The translations under genes were made by a program, and so were the position numbers. A stretch of DNA of 33,416 nt from the NCBI GenBank assembly GCA_003250275.1, contig QKGW01000561.1:1-33416 (forward strand). Reading direction: 5' to 3'. The notes beneath the pieces are model-generated. The model was given only the letters and a program-made list of their open reading frames with translations. It searched no databases and was not told the DNA's origin. Source of the stretch: Alphaproteobacteria bacterium (GTDB lineage: Bacteria > Pseudomonadota > Alphaproteobacteria > Rhodospirillales > Rhodospirillaceae). Positions 26,357-33,416 of this stretch are shown piece by piece (within the stretch, counting starts at the first letter, position 1; each line of letters starts with the position of its first letter).

Positions 26357-27354
26357 TTGCCGCCTCCGGCGTAGACGTCCTCGAAGAAAACGTCCTTCCA
26401 CGAGGTCACCGGATGCTTGATGGCTCCGACCTTGAACATGAACGCTCCGAACTTCTCCAGCCCGCGCGGTTGGGTGGTGAACTTGATCTCCGGGTCGGCG
26501 AGCAGGCGATCGAGCAGGGCGCGATCCAGGCTGCCCTTGTTCTGCGCCTGATAGATGTCCGCCGCCGCCTTGGGGTCCGCGCTGATCAGGTCCATGGCTT
26601 CCCGGAGTGCGGCGAGGAACGCCTTGTAGGTCTTCGGGCTGTCCTTGCGGTAGGCCTCGCGCGTCCAGATCAGGTTGAAGGTGTGCGGCCCGCCGAAGAC
26701 GTCGTAGGAACTCAGGACCTTGTGGATCTTCGGATCCTGAAGTTGCTGGTACTGGAACGGCGGACTGCCGAGGTTGGCGGTGATGTCGGTGCTCCCCGCG
26801 AGTAGCGCCGCGGTGGCGTCGGGGTGCGGCAGCGCGACGGTGTGCTTGTCGAGGATGTCGTACTTGTTCTCGCCGAACGCTTGCTCTGCAGCCATCTGAA
26901 GGATCCGCGCCTGGATGCCCACCTTGGGTGCGGGCAGGGCGATCTTGTCCTTGTCGGTGAAGTCCTTGATCGTCTTCACCGCCGGGTTGGTGGTGGTGAG
27001 GAACAGCGGCATGGTGTTGAGCGCCGCGATCGCCTTGACGTTGGCGTTGCCGTGAGTGCGGTCCCAGATCGTCAGCAGCGGGCCCACGCCGGCGGACCCG
27101 AGGTCGATGCTGCCGGAAAGCAGCGCGTCGTTCATCGCCGCCCCGCCCGAAAGCTTGACCCACTCGACCGAGATATCGATTCCCTCGGCCTTGCCATGCT
27201 TTTCGATCAATCCATGCTGGCGGATGACGTGGAGCGGCAGGTAGCCGAGGCCGTATTGCTCGGCGATGCGGATCGTTCCCTCGGCGTGTGCGGGAGCCGC
27301 CGCAGCGAGCAGGCTGCCGAGTGCCAATCCCGCGAAAAGCTGTTTCAGTCTCAT
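26353..27354 (-). CDS. Periplasmic binding protein of a sulfonate/nitrate/taurine-type importer
   Basis: This 333-aa protein has a clear Sec signal peptide (MRLKQLFAGL... cleaved near AHA-EG, residue 24). Its mature NMT1/SsuA-like fold starts IRIAEQYGLGYLPLHVIRQHGLIEKHG. It contains AAMNDALLSGSIDLGSAGVGPLL and a C-terminal helical lid. This family binds aliphatic sulfonates, taurine, nitrate, thiamine precursors or similar anions; the ligand cannot be read off. GGGGGAAG lies about 5 nt before ATG 27354, preferred over an in-frame GTG-type start 7 codons earlier. It opens a six-gene operon. The downstream PLP enzyme and Ldh_2 dehydrogenase suggest a C3 sulfonate or sulfur-bearing amino acid as the ligand (inference). 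Confidence 0.85.
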   Translation of the reverse strand: MRLKQLFAGLALGSLLAAAAPAHAEGTIRIAEQYGLGYLPLHVIRQHGLIEKHGKAEGIDISVEWVKLSGGAAMNDALLSGSIDLGSAGVGPLLTIWDRTHGNANVKAIAALNTMPLFLTTTNPAVKTIKDFTDKDKIALPAPKVGIQARILQMAAEQAFGENKYDILDKHTVALPHPDATAALLAGSTDITANLGSPPFQYQQLQDPKIHKVLSSYDVFGGPHTFNLIWTREAYRKDSPKTYKAFLAALREAMDLISADPKAAADIYQAQNKGSLDRALLDRLLADPEIKFTTQPRGLEKFGAFMFKVGAIKHPVTSWKDVFFEDVYAGGGN

Positions 27355-27666
27355 GCGTCTTCCCCCTTGTGGCAATGGACGGCGAACCAGCGCCGACAGC
27401 CAAAAACGCTAGGTGCGGCAAAATGCCATGTCAAATTATTTAATAAACAAATAAATTACGTGAAATAAGAGCATTGCGCATAACACATTGATATCAAGTC
27501 TATCATTCGTGCGAAAATGGCGGCCGCGCTTGTGGTGGAGCTGCTGTCCTTTCGCGGAATTTTGCGAGATTCATGTAAAAAATCGTCTAACAACAAAAAA
27601 ATTGTGGGAATCGGGATGGGGGTATCGTATAGCTCGTGTGGAACATGAGCCAGTCAGGGGGAGGCG
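27355..27666. other. Divergent intergenic region between importer and hcyS-like operons
   Basis: The 312-nt gap is AT-rich from about 27410 to 27610. It contains TTATTT (27436-27441) and AAATAA (27449-27454), an inverted repeat with 7-nt spacing close to the leftward promoter candidate, which could be a regulator site. The ribosome site of the rightward operon (GGGGGAGG) is directly before 27667. No convincing small gene was found. Confidence 0.6.
27406..27434 (-). promoter_or_regulatory. Candidate promoter of the importer operon
   Basis: On the minus strand a perfect TTGACA (27434-27429) is followed after 17 nt by TAGCGT (27411-27406), a weak -10. The 5' leader would be about 45 nt. A palindrome lies just upstream of the -35. 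Based on sequence only. Confidence 0.4.
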
Positions 27667-27876
27667 ATGAGCATTACCGTCAATGGAGAGATCGCTCCGT
27701 TCACACCGGAGCAAACGATCGCGGAGCTTCTCGACGACCGCGGCGTCGGCGCCGACGCGCCGGTCGCGGTGCAGCGCAACGGAGCGTTCGTCGCGCCCGG
27801 AGCCTTCGCGGAAACCGTGCTCGCGGACGGCGACGTCGTGGAATACCTGTTCTTTCTCGGAGGAGGGCGGCCGTGA
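27667..27876 (+). CDS. hcyS: ThiS-like sulfur carrier protein with capped C-terminus (HcyS-like)
   Basis: This 69-aa beta-grasp protein resembles ThiS/MoaD (SITVNGEIAPF at the start, VAVQRNGAFV, LADGDVVEYLFFLGGG). Carriers of this kind end in Gly-Gly, which is adenylated and turned into a thiocarboxylate. Here the chain reads GGGRP, so Gly65-67 are masked by Arg-Pro that must be trimmed first. A JAMM peptidase encoded three genes later is the obvious trimmer. In Wolinella succinogenes the HcyS/HcyD/HcyF/MetY set makes homocysteine with the carrier thiocarboxylate as sulfur donor, and this cluster has the same parts. The start has GGGGGAGG close upstream, and the stop overlaps metY (GTGA). Confidence 0.82.
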   Translation: MSITVNGEIAPFTPEQTIAELLDDRGVGADAPVAVQRNGAFVAPGAFAETVLADGDVVEYLFFLGGGRP

Positions 27877-29138
27877 GCCGCGGGTTCGCCACCCTCGCGG
27901 TGCACGGGCCCGTGCCAGGCCGGGCCGGGCAGGAGGGGACGTTGCGGCCGCCGGTCTACGACAACGCCGCTTTCGCCTTTGCCTCCGCCGCCGACATGCA
28001 GGCGGCGTTCGAGGGACGGCTGGCGGCGCACGCCTATTCGCGGGTATCCAACCCCACGGTACAGGCGTTCGAGGAGCGGGTCGCGGCCCTGGCCGGAGCG
28101 CGCGGCGCGCTCGCGGTGGCTTCGGGCATGGCGGCGATCGCCAACGTCGTTCTGGCGCTGGGGGAGAGCGGTGCGAACGTCGTCACCACCCGTCACGTGT
28201 TCGGCAACACCGCCTCGCTGTTCGCGCAGACGCTCGCGCCCTGGGGGCTCGAGGTGCGGTTCGCCGACTTCACCGCACCGGAGGCGGTGGCCGCGGCGAT
28301 CGACGGGCGCACGTGCGCGGTGTTCTTCGAAACCATCACCAATCCACAGATGGAGGTGGCCGACGCCCGCGCCATCGCTTCGGCCGCCCACGCGCGCGGC
28401 GTGCCGGTGGTGGCCGACGGCACCGCCACGACGCCCTACCTTTTCGACGCCAAGACGTTCGGCATCGACGTCGAGGTGATCTCCTCGACCAAATACATGT
28501 CGGGCGGCGCCACTTCGATCGGCGGCGTGATCCTCGATTACGGCAGCTTCGACTGGAGCAGATCGCCGCGCCTTGCCGAATCGGCGCGGCGCTTCGGTCC
28601 CCATGCGCTGCTGTTCGCATTGCGGCGCGAGGTCTATCGCAACCTCGGCGCCTGTCTCGCCCCCCATGCCGCGTTCCTTCAGACCCTCGGTCTCGAAACC
28701 CTGGCGCTGCGTGTCGGTGCGAGCTGCGCCAACGCGCGTAGCCTCGCCAACTGGCTCGAAGGCCGCCCGGAGGTGCTGAGGGTCAACTATCCCGGACTCG
28801 CAAGCTCGGCGTTCCACGCGCTTGCACGGGCACAGTTCCCGCGCGGCACCGGCGGCATTCTGACGTTCGACCTCGGCGGCAAGGCGGAGGCGTTCGCGTT
28901 CATGGATGCGCTGACGCTGATCCGCCGCGCCACCAACGTCCACGACAACAAGACGCTGATCATTCATCCGGCGAGCACGATCTTCTGCGACTACGGGCCC
29001 GAGGAGCGGCTGGCGATGGGAGTCTCCGACGCCACTCTGCGTCTTTCGACGGGCATCGAGGACGGCCCCGATCTGATCGCCGATCTCGAACGTGGGCTCG
29101 CGGCGGTCGCGGCCGTGCGCTTGGGGGGTGCAGCATGA
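27873..29138 (+). CDS. metY: O-acetylhomoserine sulfhydrylase MetY
   Basis: This 421-aa trans-sulfuration PLP enzyme would make homocysteine from O-acetylhomoserine and sulfur carried as a protein thiocarboxylate or as sulfide. Motifs: YSRVSNPTVQAFE (residues 55-67), ASGMAAIANV, FFETITNPQMEV and the Schiff-base Lys207 in SSTKYMSGGATSIGG, which is typical of MetY rather than MetB. The usual DNT(F/Y)ATP segment reads ADGTATTPYL. Start GTG 27873 has GGAGGAGGG 5 nt upstream and overlaps the hcyS stop. A same-frame extension upstream merely shadows hcyS. With metB in the same window the cell has two homocysteine-directed routes. Confidence 0.9.
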   Translation: MSRGFATLAVHGPVPGRAGQEGTLRPPVYDNAAFAFASAADMQAAFEGRLAAHAYSRVSNPTVQAFEERVAALAGARGALAVASGMAAIANVVLALGESGANVVTTRHVFGNTASLFAQTLAPWGLEVRFADFTAPEAVAAAIDGRTCAVFFETITNPQMEVADARAIASAAHARGVPVVADGTATTPYLFDAKTFGIDVEVISSTKYMSGGATSIGGVILDYGSFDWSRSPRLAESARRFGPHALLFALRREVYRNLGACLAPHAAFLQTLGLETLALRVGASCANARSLANWLEGRPEVLRVNYPGLASSAFHALARAQFPRGTGGILTFDLGGKAEAFAFMDALTLIRRATNVHDNKTLIIHPASTIFCDYGPEERLAMGVSDATLRLSTGIEDGPDLIADLERGLAAVAAVRLGGAA

Positions 29139-29953
29139 TCGATTTCACCGACGAGCGGCTGGAGCGCTACAGCCGACACATTCTTCTGAGGGACGTGGGC
29201 ATCGCCGGACAGCAGCGGCTCTGGAATGGCCGGGTGCTGGTGGTCGGCGCCGGCGGGCTCGGCGCTCCTGTCGCGCTTTATCTCGCCGCCGCCGGGGTCG
29301 GCACCCTCGGCATTGCCGACGCCGATGCGGTGGATCTTTCCAACCTCCAGCGCCAGGTGATCCACTTCACCCCCGACGTCGGCAAGCCGAAGGTCCGCTC
29401 GGCGGCGGAGAAGATCGCGCTCCTCAACCCGGATGTGACGGTGCGGCAGCACCATGAATTCCTTACCGCCGACAATATCCTCGACACCATCGCCGATTAC
29501 GACTTCGTCATCGACGGCACCGACAGCTTCGGTGCCAAGTTCCTGATCAACGACGCCTGCGTGATCGCCGGCAAGCCGTTCTCCCACGGCGGCATCCTGC
29601 GCTTCCGAGGCCAGACGATGACGGTGCTGCCGGGGAAGTCCGCCTGCTATCGCTGCGTCTTCGGCGCGCCACCGCCGCCCGGAACCGCGCCGACATGCTC
29701 GCAGGCCGGGGTGCTGGGCGCGATCGCGGGAATGCTCGGCACCATCCAGGCCGCCGAGGCGCTGAAGTTCTTCACCGGTGCCGGCACGCCGCTCGCCGAC
29801 GCGCTGCTTACCTTCGATGCGCTCGACATGAATTTCCGCAAGGTGCCGCTGAAGCGTAACGCCGCCTGCCCGGTGTGCGGGGCGCGCCCGACCATCCTGA
29901 CGCCCGAGGACGCCGCACCGGAAGTCTGCGATCTCGAGGGGGTGCGCGCATGA
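29135..29953 (+). CDS. hcyF: ThiF/MoeB-family E1-like adenylyltransferase (HcyF-like)
   Basis: This 272-aa protein has the E1 nucleotide site VLVVGAGGLGAPVALYL (residues 34-50), ADADAVDLSNLQRQVIH with the adenylation Asp and Arg residues, and VIDGTDSFGAKFLINDAC. Structural zinc ligands are Cys171/Cys174 and Cys245/Cys248. Cys188 in TCSQAGVLG lies where ThiF carries its sulfur-relay cysteine. It would adenylate the trimmed C-terminus of the HcyS-like carrier for thiocarboxylate formation. It has no rhodanese domain, so the sulfur must come from another partner, perhaps the reductase-TusA protein two genes on. ATG 29135 and stop 29953 overlap the neighbours by 4 nt each. Confidence 0.88.
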   Translation: MIDFTDERLERYSRHILLRDVGIAGQQRLWNGRVLVVGAGGLGAPVALYLAAAGVGTLGIADADAVDLSNLQRQVIHFTPDVGKPKVRSAAEKIALLNPDVTVRQHHEFLTADNILDTIADYDFVIDGTDSFGAKFLINDACVIAGKPFSHGGILRFRGQTMTVLPGKSACYRCVFGAPPPPGTAPTCSQAGVLGAIAGMLGTIQAAEALKFFTGAGTPLADALLTFDALDMNFRKVPLKRNAACPVCGARPTILTPEDAAPEVCDLEGVRA

Positions 29954-30351
29954 GCTTGACGGTTTCCCGTGCGGCGCTCGCCGAGATGATCGCCCACGCC
30001 CGCGCCGACTTGCCCAACGAAGCCTGCGGCTATCTCGGCGAGAAGGGCGGCGTGGTCGGCCGGGTGATCCGCCTCACCAATGCCGACGCGTCGCCCGAGC
30101 ACTACAGTCTGCTTCCTGCCGAGCAATTCGCGGCGGTGCGGGCGTTGCGCTCCGAGGGCTTCGTCTTGCGTGCGGTCTACCACAGCCACCCGGAAAGTCC
30201 GGCGCGGATGTCGGCGGAGGACCTGCGTCTCGCCGCCGATCCAGGTCTCAGCTACGTCATCGTTTCGCTGGAGGCGGCGGAACCGGTGATCAAATCTTTC
30301 AGAGTCGACGGGACGGCGGGGGAGGAAGAGCTCCACGCCGCCGAGGAGTGA
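29950..30351 (+). CDS. hcyD: JAMM/MPN metallopeptidase (HcyD-like)
   Basis: This 133-aa protein has a complete JAMM site: Glu24 (NEACGYL), His78-X-His80 (YHSHPESP), then X7-Ser88-X2-Asp91 (SAED). Small bacterial JAMM enzymes next to ubiquitin-like carriers remove residues after the Gly-Gly. In the Wolinella pathway HcyD does this to HcyS. Here it would remove the Arg-Pro cap of the 27667 product. ATG 29950 overlaps the E1 stop (ATGA). Its stop lies inside the ribosome site of the reductase gene. Confidence 0.88.
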   Translation: MSLTVSRAALAEMIAHARADLPNEACGYLGEKGGVVGRVIRLTNADASPEHYSLLPAEQFAAVRALRSEGFVLRAVYHSHPESPARMSAEDLRLAADPGLSYVIVSLEAAEPVIKSFRVDGTAGEEELHAAEE

Positions 30352-30356
30352 ATGCG

Positions 30357-32657
30357 ATGTTCTACCAGATACCCGACAACCTCGCCGCCGAATTGGCGGA
30401 ACTCGAAAGTCACGTGGAGCGCTTCCGCGCGGGCGAGCTGGACGCGGCGTCGTTCAAGGCGCGGCGGGTGCCGTTCGGCTGCTACGAGCAGCGCCGCGAC
30501 GACACCTACATGGTGCGCATCCGCGCCACCGGCGGCGCGGTCACGCCCGCGCAGCTCCGCGCCATCGGCGAGATCTCCGAACGCTACCGTTCACCCTCGA
30601 TCCACGTCACCACCCGGCAGGAGTTTCAGATTCACGACCTCGACCTCGAAAGCGTGGTCCCGGCGATGCGAGACCTCCTTGCAGCCGGACTTTCCACGCG
30701 TGGCGGCGGCGGCAATACGGTGCGTAACATCATGATCTCACCCGGCGCCGGGGTGGAAGCCGACGAGGTTTTCGATCCCTCGGGTCACGCCTTCGCGCTC
30801 ACCGACCGCCTGATCGCCGAGGGCGATTCCTGGAACCTGCCGCGCAAGCTCAAGATCGCTTTTTCCAACTCGGATGCCGACACCGCCTATGCCGAGTTCA
30901 ACGATCTCGGTTTCGTTGCGCGCATCGAGAATGGCGTGCGGGGATTCCGGGTGTTCGTCGCCGGCGGGCTCGGCACCAAGCCGGAGGTCGGCCACCTGCT
31001 GCACGAGTTCGTCCCCGAAACCGACGTCTACCTCGTTGCCGCGGCGGTCAAGCGTCTGTTCGACAAGAACGGCAACCGCAAGAACCGCAATGCCGCGCGC
31101 CTGCGCTTCCTCTGGCGCAAGATCGGCGCGGAGGCGTTTCGTGCCCTCTACGAGGCCGAGCGCGCCGCCCTCGCCGCCGGGAATCCGCCGCCGCTGGTGG
31201 CGAAGACTTTTCCGGAGAGCGCCCGTCCGGCGGTCGCCGCCGCCTGCGATCCCGACGATGCCGAAGCCTTCGGTCTGTGGCGGCGGAGATACGTCCAACC
31301 CCAGCCGCAGCCTGGGCTGGTTTCGGTGGTGTTGCCCGCTTCCCTCGGCAACCTCGGCAACGCCGACATGGTTCGTCTTGCCGGGTTTCTCGAATCTCTG
31401 GGCCCGCACACCGTGCGCGCGACCTTCGGCCAGAATTTGCGGCTGCGGAACATCCCCGAGAGTCTGCTGCCCGATCTCTGGGCCCTGGTGCGCGGGTTCG
31501 ATCCGTTGGCGTCTCGGCCGCGCACGCTCGCCGACGCGATCGCCTGCACCGGCGCGGACACCTGCAAGCTCGGCATGTGCCGTCCCAAGGGCGCGCTCGC
31601 CGCGATCACCGGCGCGCTCGCCAAATCCGGCCTGGGGCTCGACGAAATTCCCGGTTTCCGCCTCAACGTTTCCGGCTGCCCCAACACCTGCGGTCAGCAT
31701 ATGCTTGCCGATCTCGGCCTGTTCGGGGGCGCGGGGCGCAAGGGGCAACGCCTTTATCCCGCCTACATGGTGGTGGCGGGGGCGGAGATCGGGGCGGGCA
31801 GGGCGCGTCTGGCGCGGAGCTTCGCGCGCGTTCCCGCACGCGATCTGCCGAAGTTCGTCGTCGACGTGGCGCGCACCTGGCTGGCCAAGCGCGGTGCCTA
31901 CGCCTCGTTCGCCGACTACGTGGACGGTGCGGGCGCAGACGATATCCGGGCCGCAGTGGCGCGCTTCGCCGACGTGCCCGCCTTTGAGGACGACAAGAAC
32001 TATTATTACGACTGGGGCGACGACGAGGTGTTCTCGTTCGTCGGGCGTGGGAGCGGCGAATGCTCGGCAGGCCTGTTCGATCTCATCGACGTGGATCTCA
32101 AGGGCGCCCGCGCGTTGGTCGCCCTCCCGCCGGAGCAGGAAACCCTGCGGGAACTGGCGCTGCGCTGCGCCCGCGCGCTCTTGATCTCCCGGGGGGTCGA
32201 GCCCGCCGACGATGGCGAGGTGTTCGCCTATTTCACCAAGCACTTCATTTCCGCCGGACTGATCCCCGAGCGCTTCCGCGCGGCGGTGGTGGCGGCGCAA
32301 AAGGGTGCTCCCCTGGGGGAGCACCACGGCGATCTGGTCGCGCTGCTACGCGTGGTGGAGGAACTTTACGACAATATGGACGCCTCGCTCCGTTTCCCCG
32401 GCGAGAGCGGAGCGGTGGCGTTCGCCGTGCCTGTCGCGGCTTTGGAGCGTGACTACAGTACCGTTGCCTGCCCCCTCAATTTCGTGAAGGTCAAGTTTGA
32501 TCTGGAAACCATCCGGGCGGGGGAGACCCTCAAAGTCATTCTCGGAGATGGTGAACCTATCCGCAACGTCCCGCCCTCGATCGCGTCGGAAGGACACAAG
32601 GTGCTCAGCCAGACCCGCACGGGCGATGTTTGGGAAGTTCTGATCGAGAAGGTCTGA
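30357..32657 (+). CDS. Sulfite reductase with C-terminal TusA-like domain
   Basis: This 766-aa protein begins with a siroheme sulfite/nitrite reductase (residues about 20-560). It has SIHVTTRQEFQIHDL, the cluster ligands Cys397-X5-Cys403 (CTGADTC) and Cys441-X3-Cys445 (GCPNTC), and WRK/RNRNAARLRF segments. A helical region follows (about 560-685; FSFVGRGSGECSAGLFDLI onward), probably the HEPN-like helical insert known from such reductases. The last 70 residues match TusA/SirA, with the persulfide-type Cys705 in VACPLNFVK and GHKVL near the end. The fusion implies that sulfide made at the siroheme is passed to Cys705 and on to the carrier. GAGGAG sits 8 nt before ATG 30357; a GTG at 30348 overlaps that site and is less likely. 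No CysJ-like partner is adjacent, so the electron donor (ferredoxin?) is unknown. Confidence 0.88.
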   Translation: MFYQIPDNLAAELAELESHVERFRAGELDAASFKARRVPFGCYEQRRDDTYMVRIRATGGAVTPAQLRAIGEISERYRSPSIHVTTRQEFQIHDLDLESVVPAMRDLLAAGLSTRGGGGNTVRNIMISPGAGVEADEVFDPSGHAFALTDRLIAEGDSWNLPRKLKIAFSNSDADTAYAEFNDLGFVARIENGVRGFRVFVAGGLGTKPEVGHLLHEFVPETDVYLVAAAVKRLFDKNGNRKNRNAARLRFLWRKIGAEAFRALYEAERAALAAGNPPPLVAKTFPESARPAVAAACDPDDAEAFGLWRRRYVQPQPQPGLVSVVLPASLGNLGNADMVRLAGFLESLGPHTVRATFGQNLRLRNIPESLLPDLWALVRGFDPLASRPRTLADAIACTGADTCKLGMCRPKGALAAITGALAKSGLGLDEIPGFRLNVSGCPNTCGQHMLADLGLFGGAGRKGQRLYPAYMVVAGAEIGAGRARLARSFARVPARDLPKFVVDVARTWLAKRGAYASFADYVDGAGADDIRAAVARFADVPAFEDDKNYYYDWGDDEVFSFVGRGSGECSAGLFDLIDVDLKGARALVALPPEQETLRELALRCARALLISRGVEPADDGEVFAYFTKHFISAGLIPERFRAAVVAAQKGAPLGEHHGDLVALLRVVEELYDNMDASLRFPGESGAVAFAVPVAALERDYSTVACPLNFVKVKFDLETIRAGETLKVILGDGEPIRNVPPSIASEGHKVLSQTRTGDVWEVLIEKV

Positions 32658-32705
32658 GAGTTGCCCCGTATGGAAGTGGATACCGGAAGGCCGTGCGGGA
32701 CCGGA

Positions 32706-33083
32706 TCAGACCATCGGCACGCCGCCGCACACCGGTAGATACGCGCCGGTGATGAAGCTGGCCTGATCGGAGCAGAGGAGGAGCGCCGCGACGTTGTTCG
32801 TCAGCATTTCGGTTCCTCCTCGTGAACACTGTCCAGATAGAAGCGCTTCGGTTTTCTCAGGGGGCGGCCGACGCGCGAACGACTGCGCGACCATGTTGCG
32901 CAGGTGGCAGGAAACGCCGAACTGCCACGGTGTGTTGAATGCGGCGCGGTCGGTCGAGCTGGTCACCGTCCGCCCGAGAATGTTGTCGCCGCCCTTGTTG
33001 CGGGTCAGGCGCGCGATGCTTTCGATCGCCCGGTCGACGATCGCGAGGAAGGCGCTGGGGAAGAACCCTCCGACGAGAAATCG
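32706..33083 (-). pseudogene. Decayed gene ending in a short-chain dehydrogenase tail
   Basis: An open frame bounded by TAA at 33084-33086 and TGA at 32706 encodes 125 residues. The last 30 (NNVAALLLCSDQASFITGAYLPVCGG) are the standard C-terminus of an SDR oxidoreductase, but the Rossmann core and the YxxxK catalytic motif are missing. The preceding part (FLVGGFFPSAFLAIVDRAIESI..., FNTPWQFGVSCHLRNMVAQ) is not SDR-like and I do not recognise it. The frame looks like a fusion of two remnants. A GGAGGAACCGAA-ATG at 32807 could express a 33-residue peptide, without predicted function. Confidence 0.55.
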
Positions 33084-33141
33084 TTAGGCCGCTGTTTCGA
33101 AGATCAGTTTGAGGTGGTTGCGCGCCCCCCAACCAAAACAA

Positions 33142-33169
33142 AAAGACCCGCCTCCAACGGCGGGTCTTT
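33142..33169. terminator. Bidirectional Rho-independent terminator
   Basis: AAAGACCCGCC (33142-33152) and GGCGGGTCTTT (33159-33169) form a perfect 11-bp stem with a 6-nt loop. CTGTTTTT follows on the plus strand and TTTTGTTTTGG on the minus strand. It most likely ends the IclR-family gene arriving from the right. Confidence 0.88.
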
Positions 33170-33223
33170 CTGTTTTTGGCTACGTGGGGCGATTGGGCGC
33201 CTCGCTCATAACTTGAAGGCTGA

Positions 33224-33416
33224 TCACTTTCCCATCGGCAATTGAATGGAATTCGCCACCTCGGTAACGCGCGGCGCGATTTCCGCGCGCATCCGCGCTT
33301 CGCTCATCTTGAGGCTAGAGGTGGCGCATTGCACCGCCGCGACCGGCCGCCCATGGCGGTCGTAGATGGGCGCGGCGAGCGCGATTTCGTTGAACGAGTT
33401 CTGATGCTCGGTGATC
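33224..33416 (-). CDS. IclR-family transcriptional regulator, C-terminal part (runs off window)
   Basis: The visible 63 codons end at TGA 33224-33226 and read EIALAAPIYDRHGRPVAAVQCATS, then PRVTEVANSIQLP. This is the end of the effector-binding domain of IclR-type regulators (conserved (I/V)AAP(I/V)xDxxGxPVAA). The helix-turn-helix part lies beyond the window. Such regulators usually control adjacent catabolic genes; the SDR remnant on its downstream side may be what is left of one. Confidence 0.8.
   Translation of the reverse strand, partial: ITEHQNSFNEIALAAPIYDRHGRPVAAVQCATSSLKMSEARMRAEIAPRVTEVANSIQLPMGK

Noticed and set aside
27514-27654. Short frame MAAALVVELLSFRG... upstream of the hcyS-like gene as a leader peptide
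   Set aside because: There is no Shine-Dalgarno sequence, Cys codons are scattered and there is no link to structure.

Overview
The window reads as a GC-rich alphaproteobacterial chromosome, probably Rhodospirillales-like. The grounds are high-GC codon use, an alphaproteobacterial initiator tRNA, a SAM-II riboswitch and sulfur-gene content. Taxonomy is inferred from style, not from a search.

Left edge (1-4400). A terminator, tRNA-fMet and a second terminator lead into a visibly AT-richer block. This block carries a two-gene Hachiman anti-phage system (HamA nuclease and HamB helicase, minus strand, ATGA overlap) and a broken replication-initiator-like gene. The block ends abruptly inside an ABC-transporter ATPase gene, of which only the C-terminal part survives. 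It looks like a small defence island whose arrival removed the 5' part of the resident gene.

Sulfur supercluster (4400-32657). Nearly every gene concerns organic or inorganic sulfur. (i) The ABC remnant is followed by a Cys/Met-metabolism PLP lyase and a gamma-glutamyltransferase-family enzyme, which suggests use of gamma-glutamyl thiols or glutathione. (ii) metB lies behind a SAM-II riboswitch, next to an Rrf2 regulator divergent from a methionine-aminotransferase-like gene. (iii) A tightly coupled minus-strand operon encodes an FAD-linked 2-hydroxyacid dehydrogenase, an aspartate-type aminotransferase, CysJ, CysI and the siroheme-synthesis dehydrogenase. (iv) A plus-strand operon encodes MetQ-, MetN- and MetI-like transport proteins, a SAM methyltransferase and a DMSP-lyase-family cupin. 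It is preceded by an 18-codon leader peptide with three Cys codons, which is a candidate cysteine attenuator. (v) A minus-strand operon encodes a sulfonate/nitrate-type ABC importer, a threonine-synthase-like PLP enzyme, an Ldh_2-family dehydrogenase and a very short MnmA-like PP-loop protein, closed by a strong terminator. (vi) A plus-strand operon encodes a ThiS-like carrier, MetY, a ThiF-like E1, a JAMM peptidase and a sulfite reductase with a C-terminal TusA domain. This matches the protein-thiocarboxylate route to homocysteine described in Wolinella succinogenes.

Together the genes cover import of organosulfur compounds, release and reduction of sulfite (two separate reductases), sulfide delivery on a carrier protein, homocysteine/cystathionine synthesis, and control by SAM (riboswitch) and possibly by cysteine (leader peptide, Rrf2).

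Right edge (32658-33416). A decayed short-chain dehydrogenase tail, a bidirectional terminator and the 3' end of an IclR-family regulator that runs off the window.
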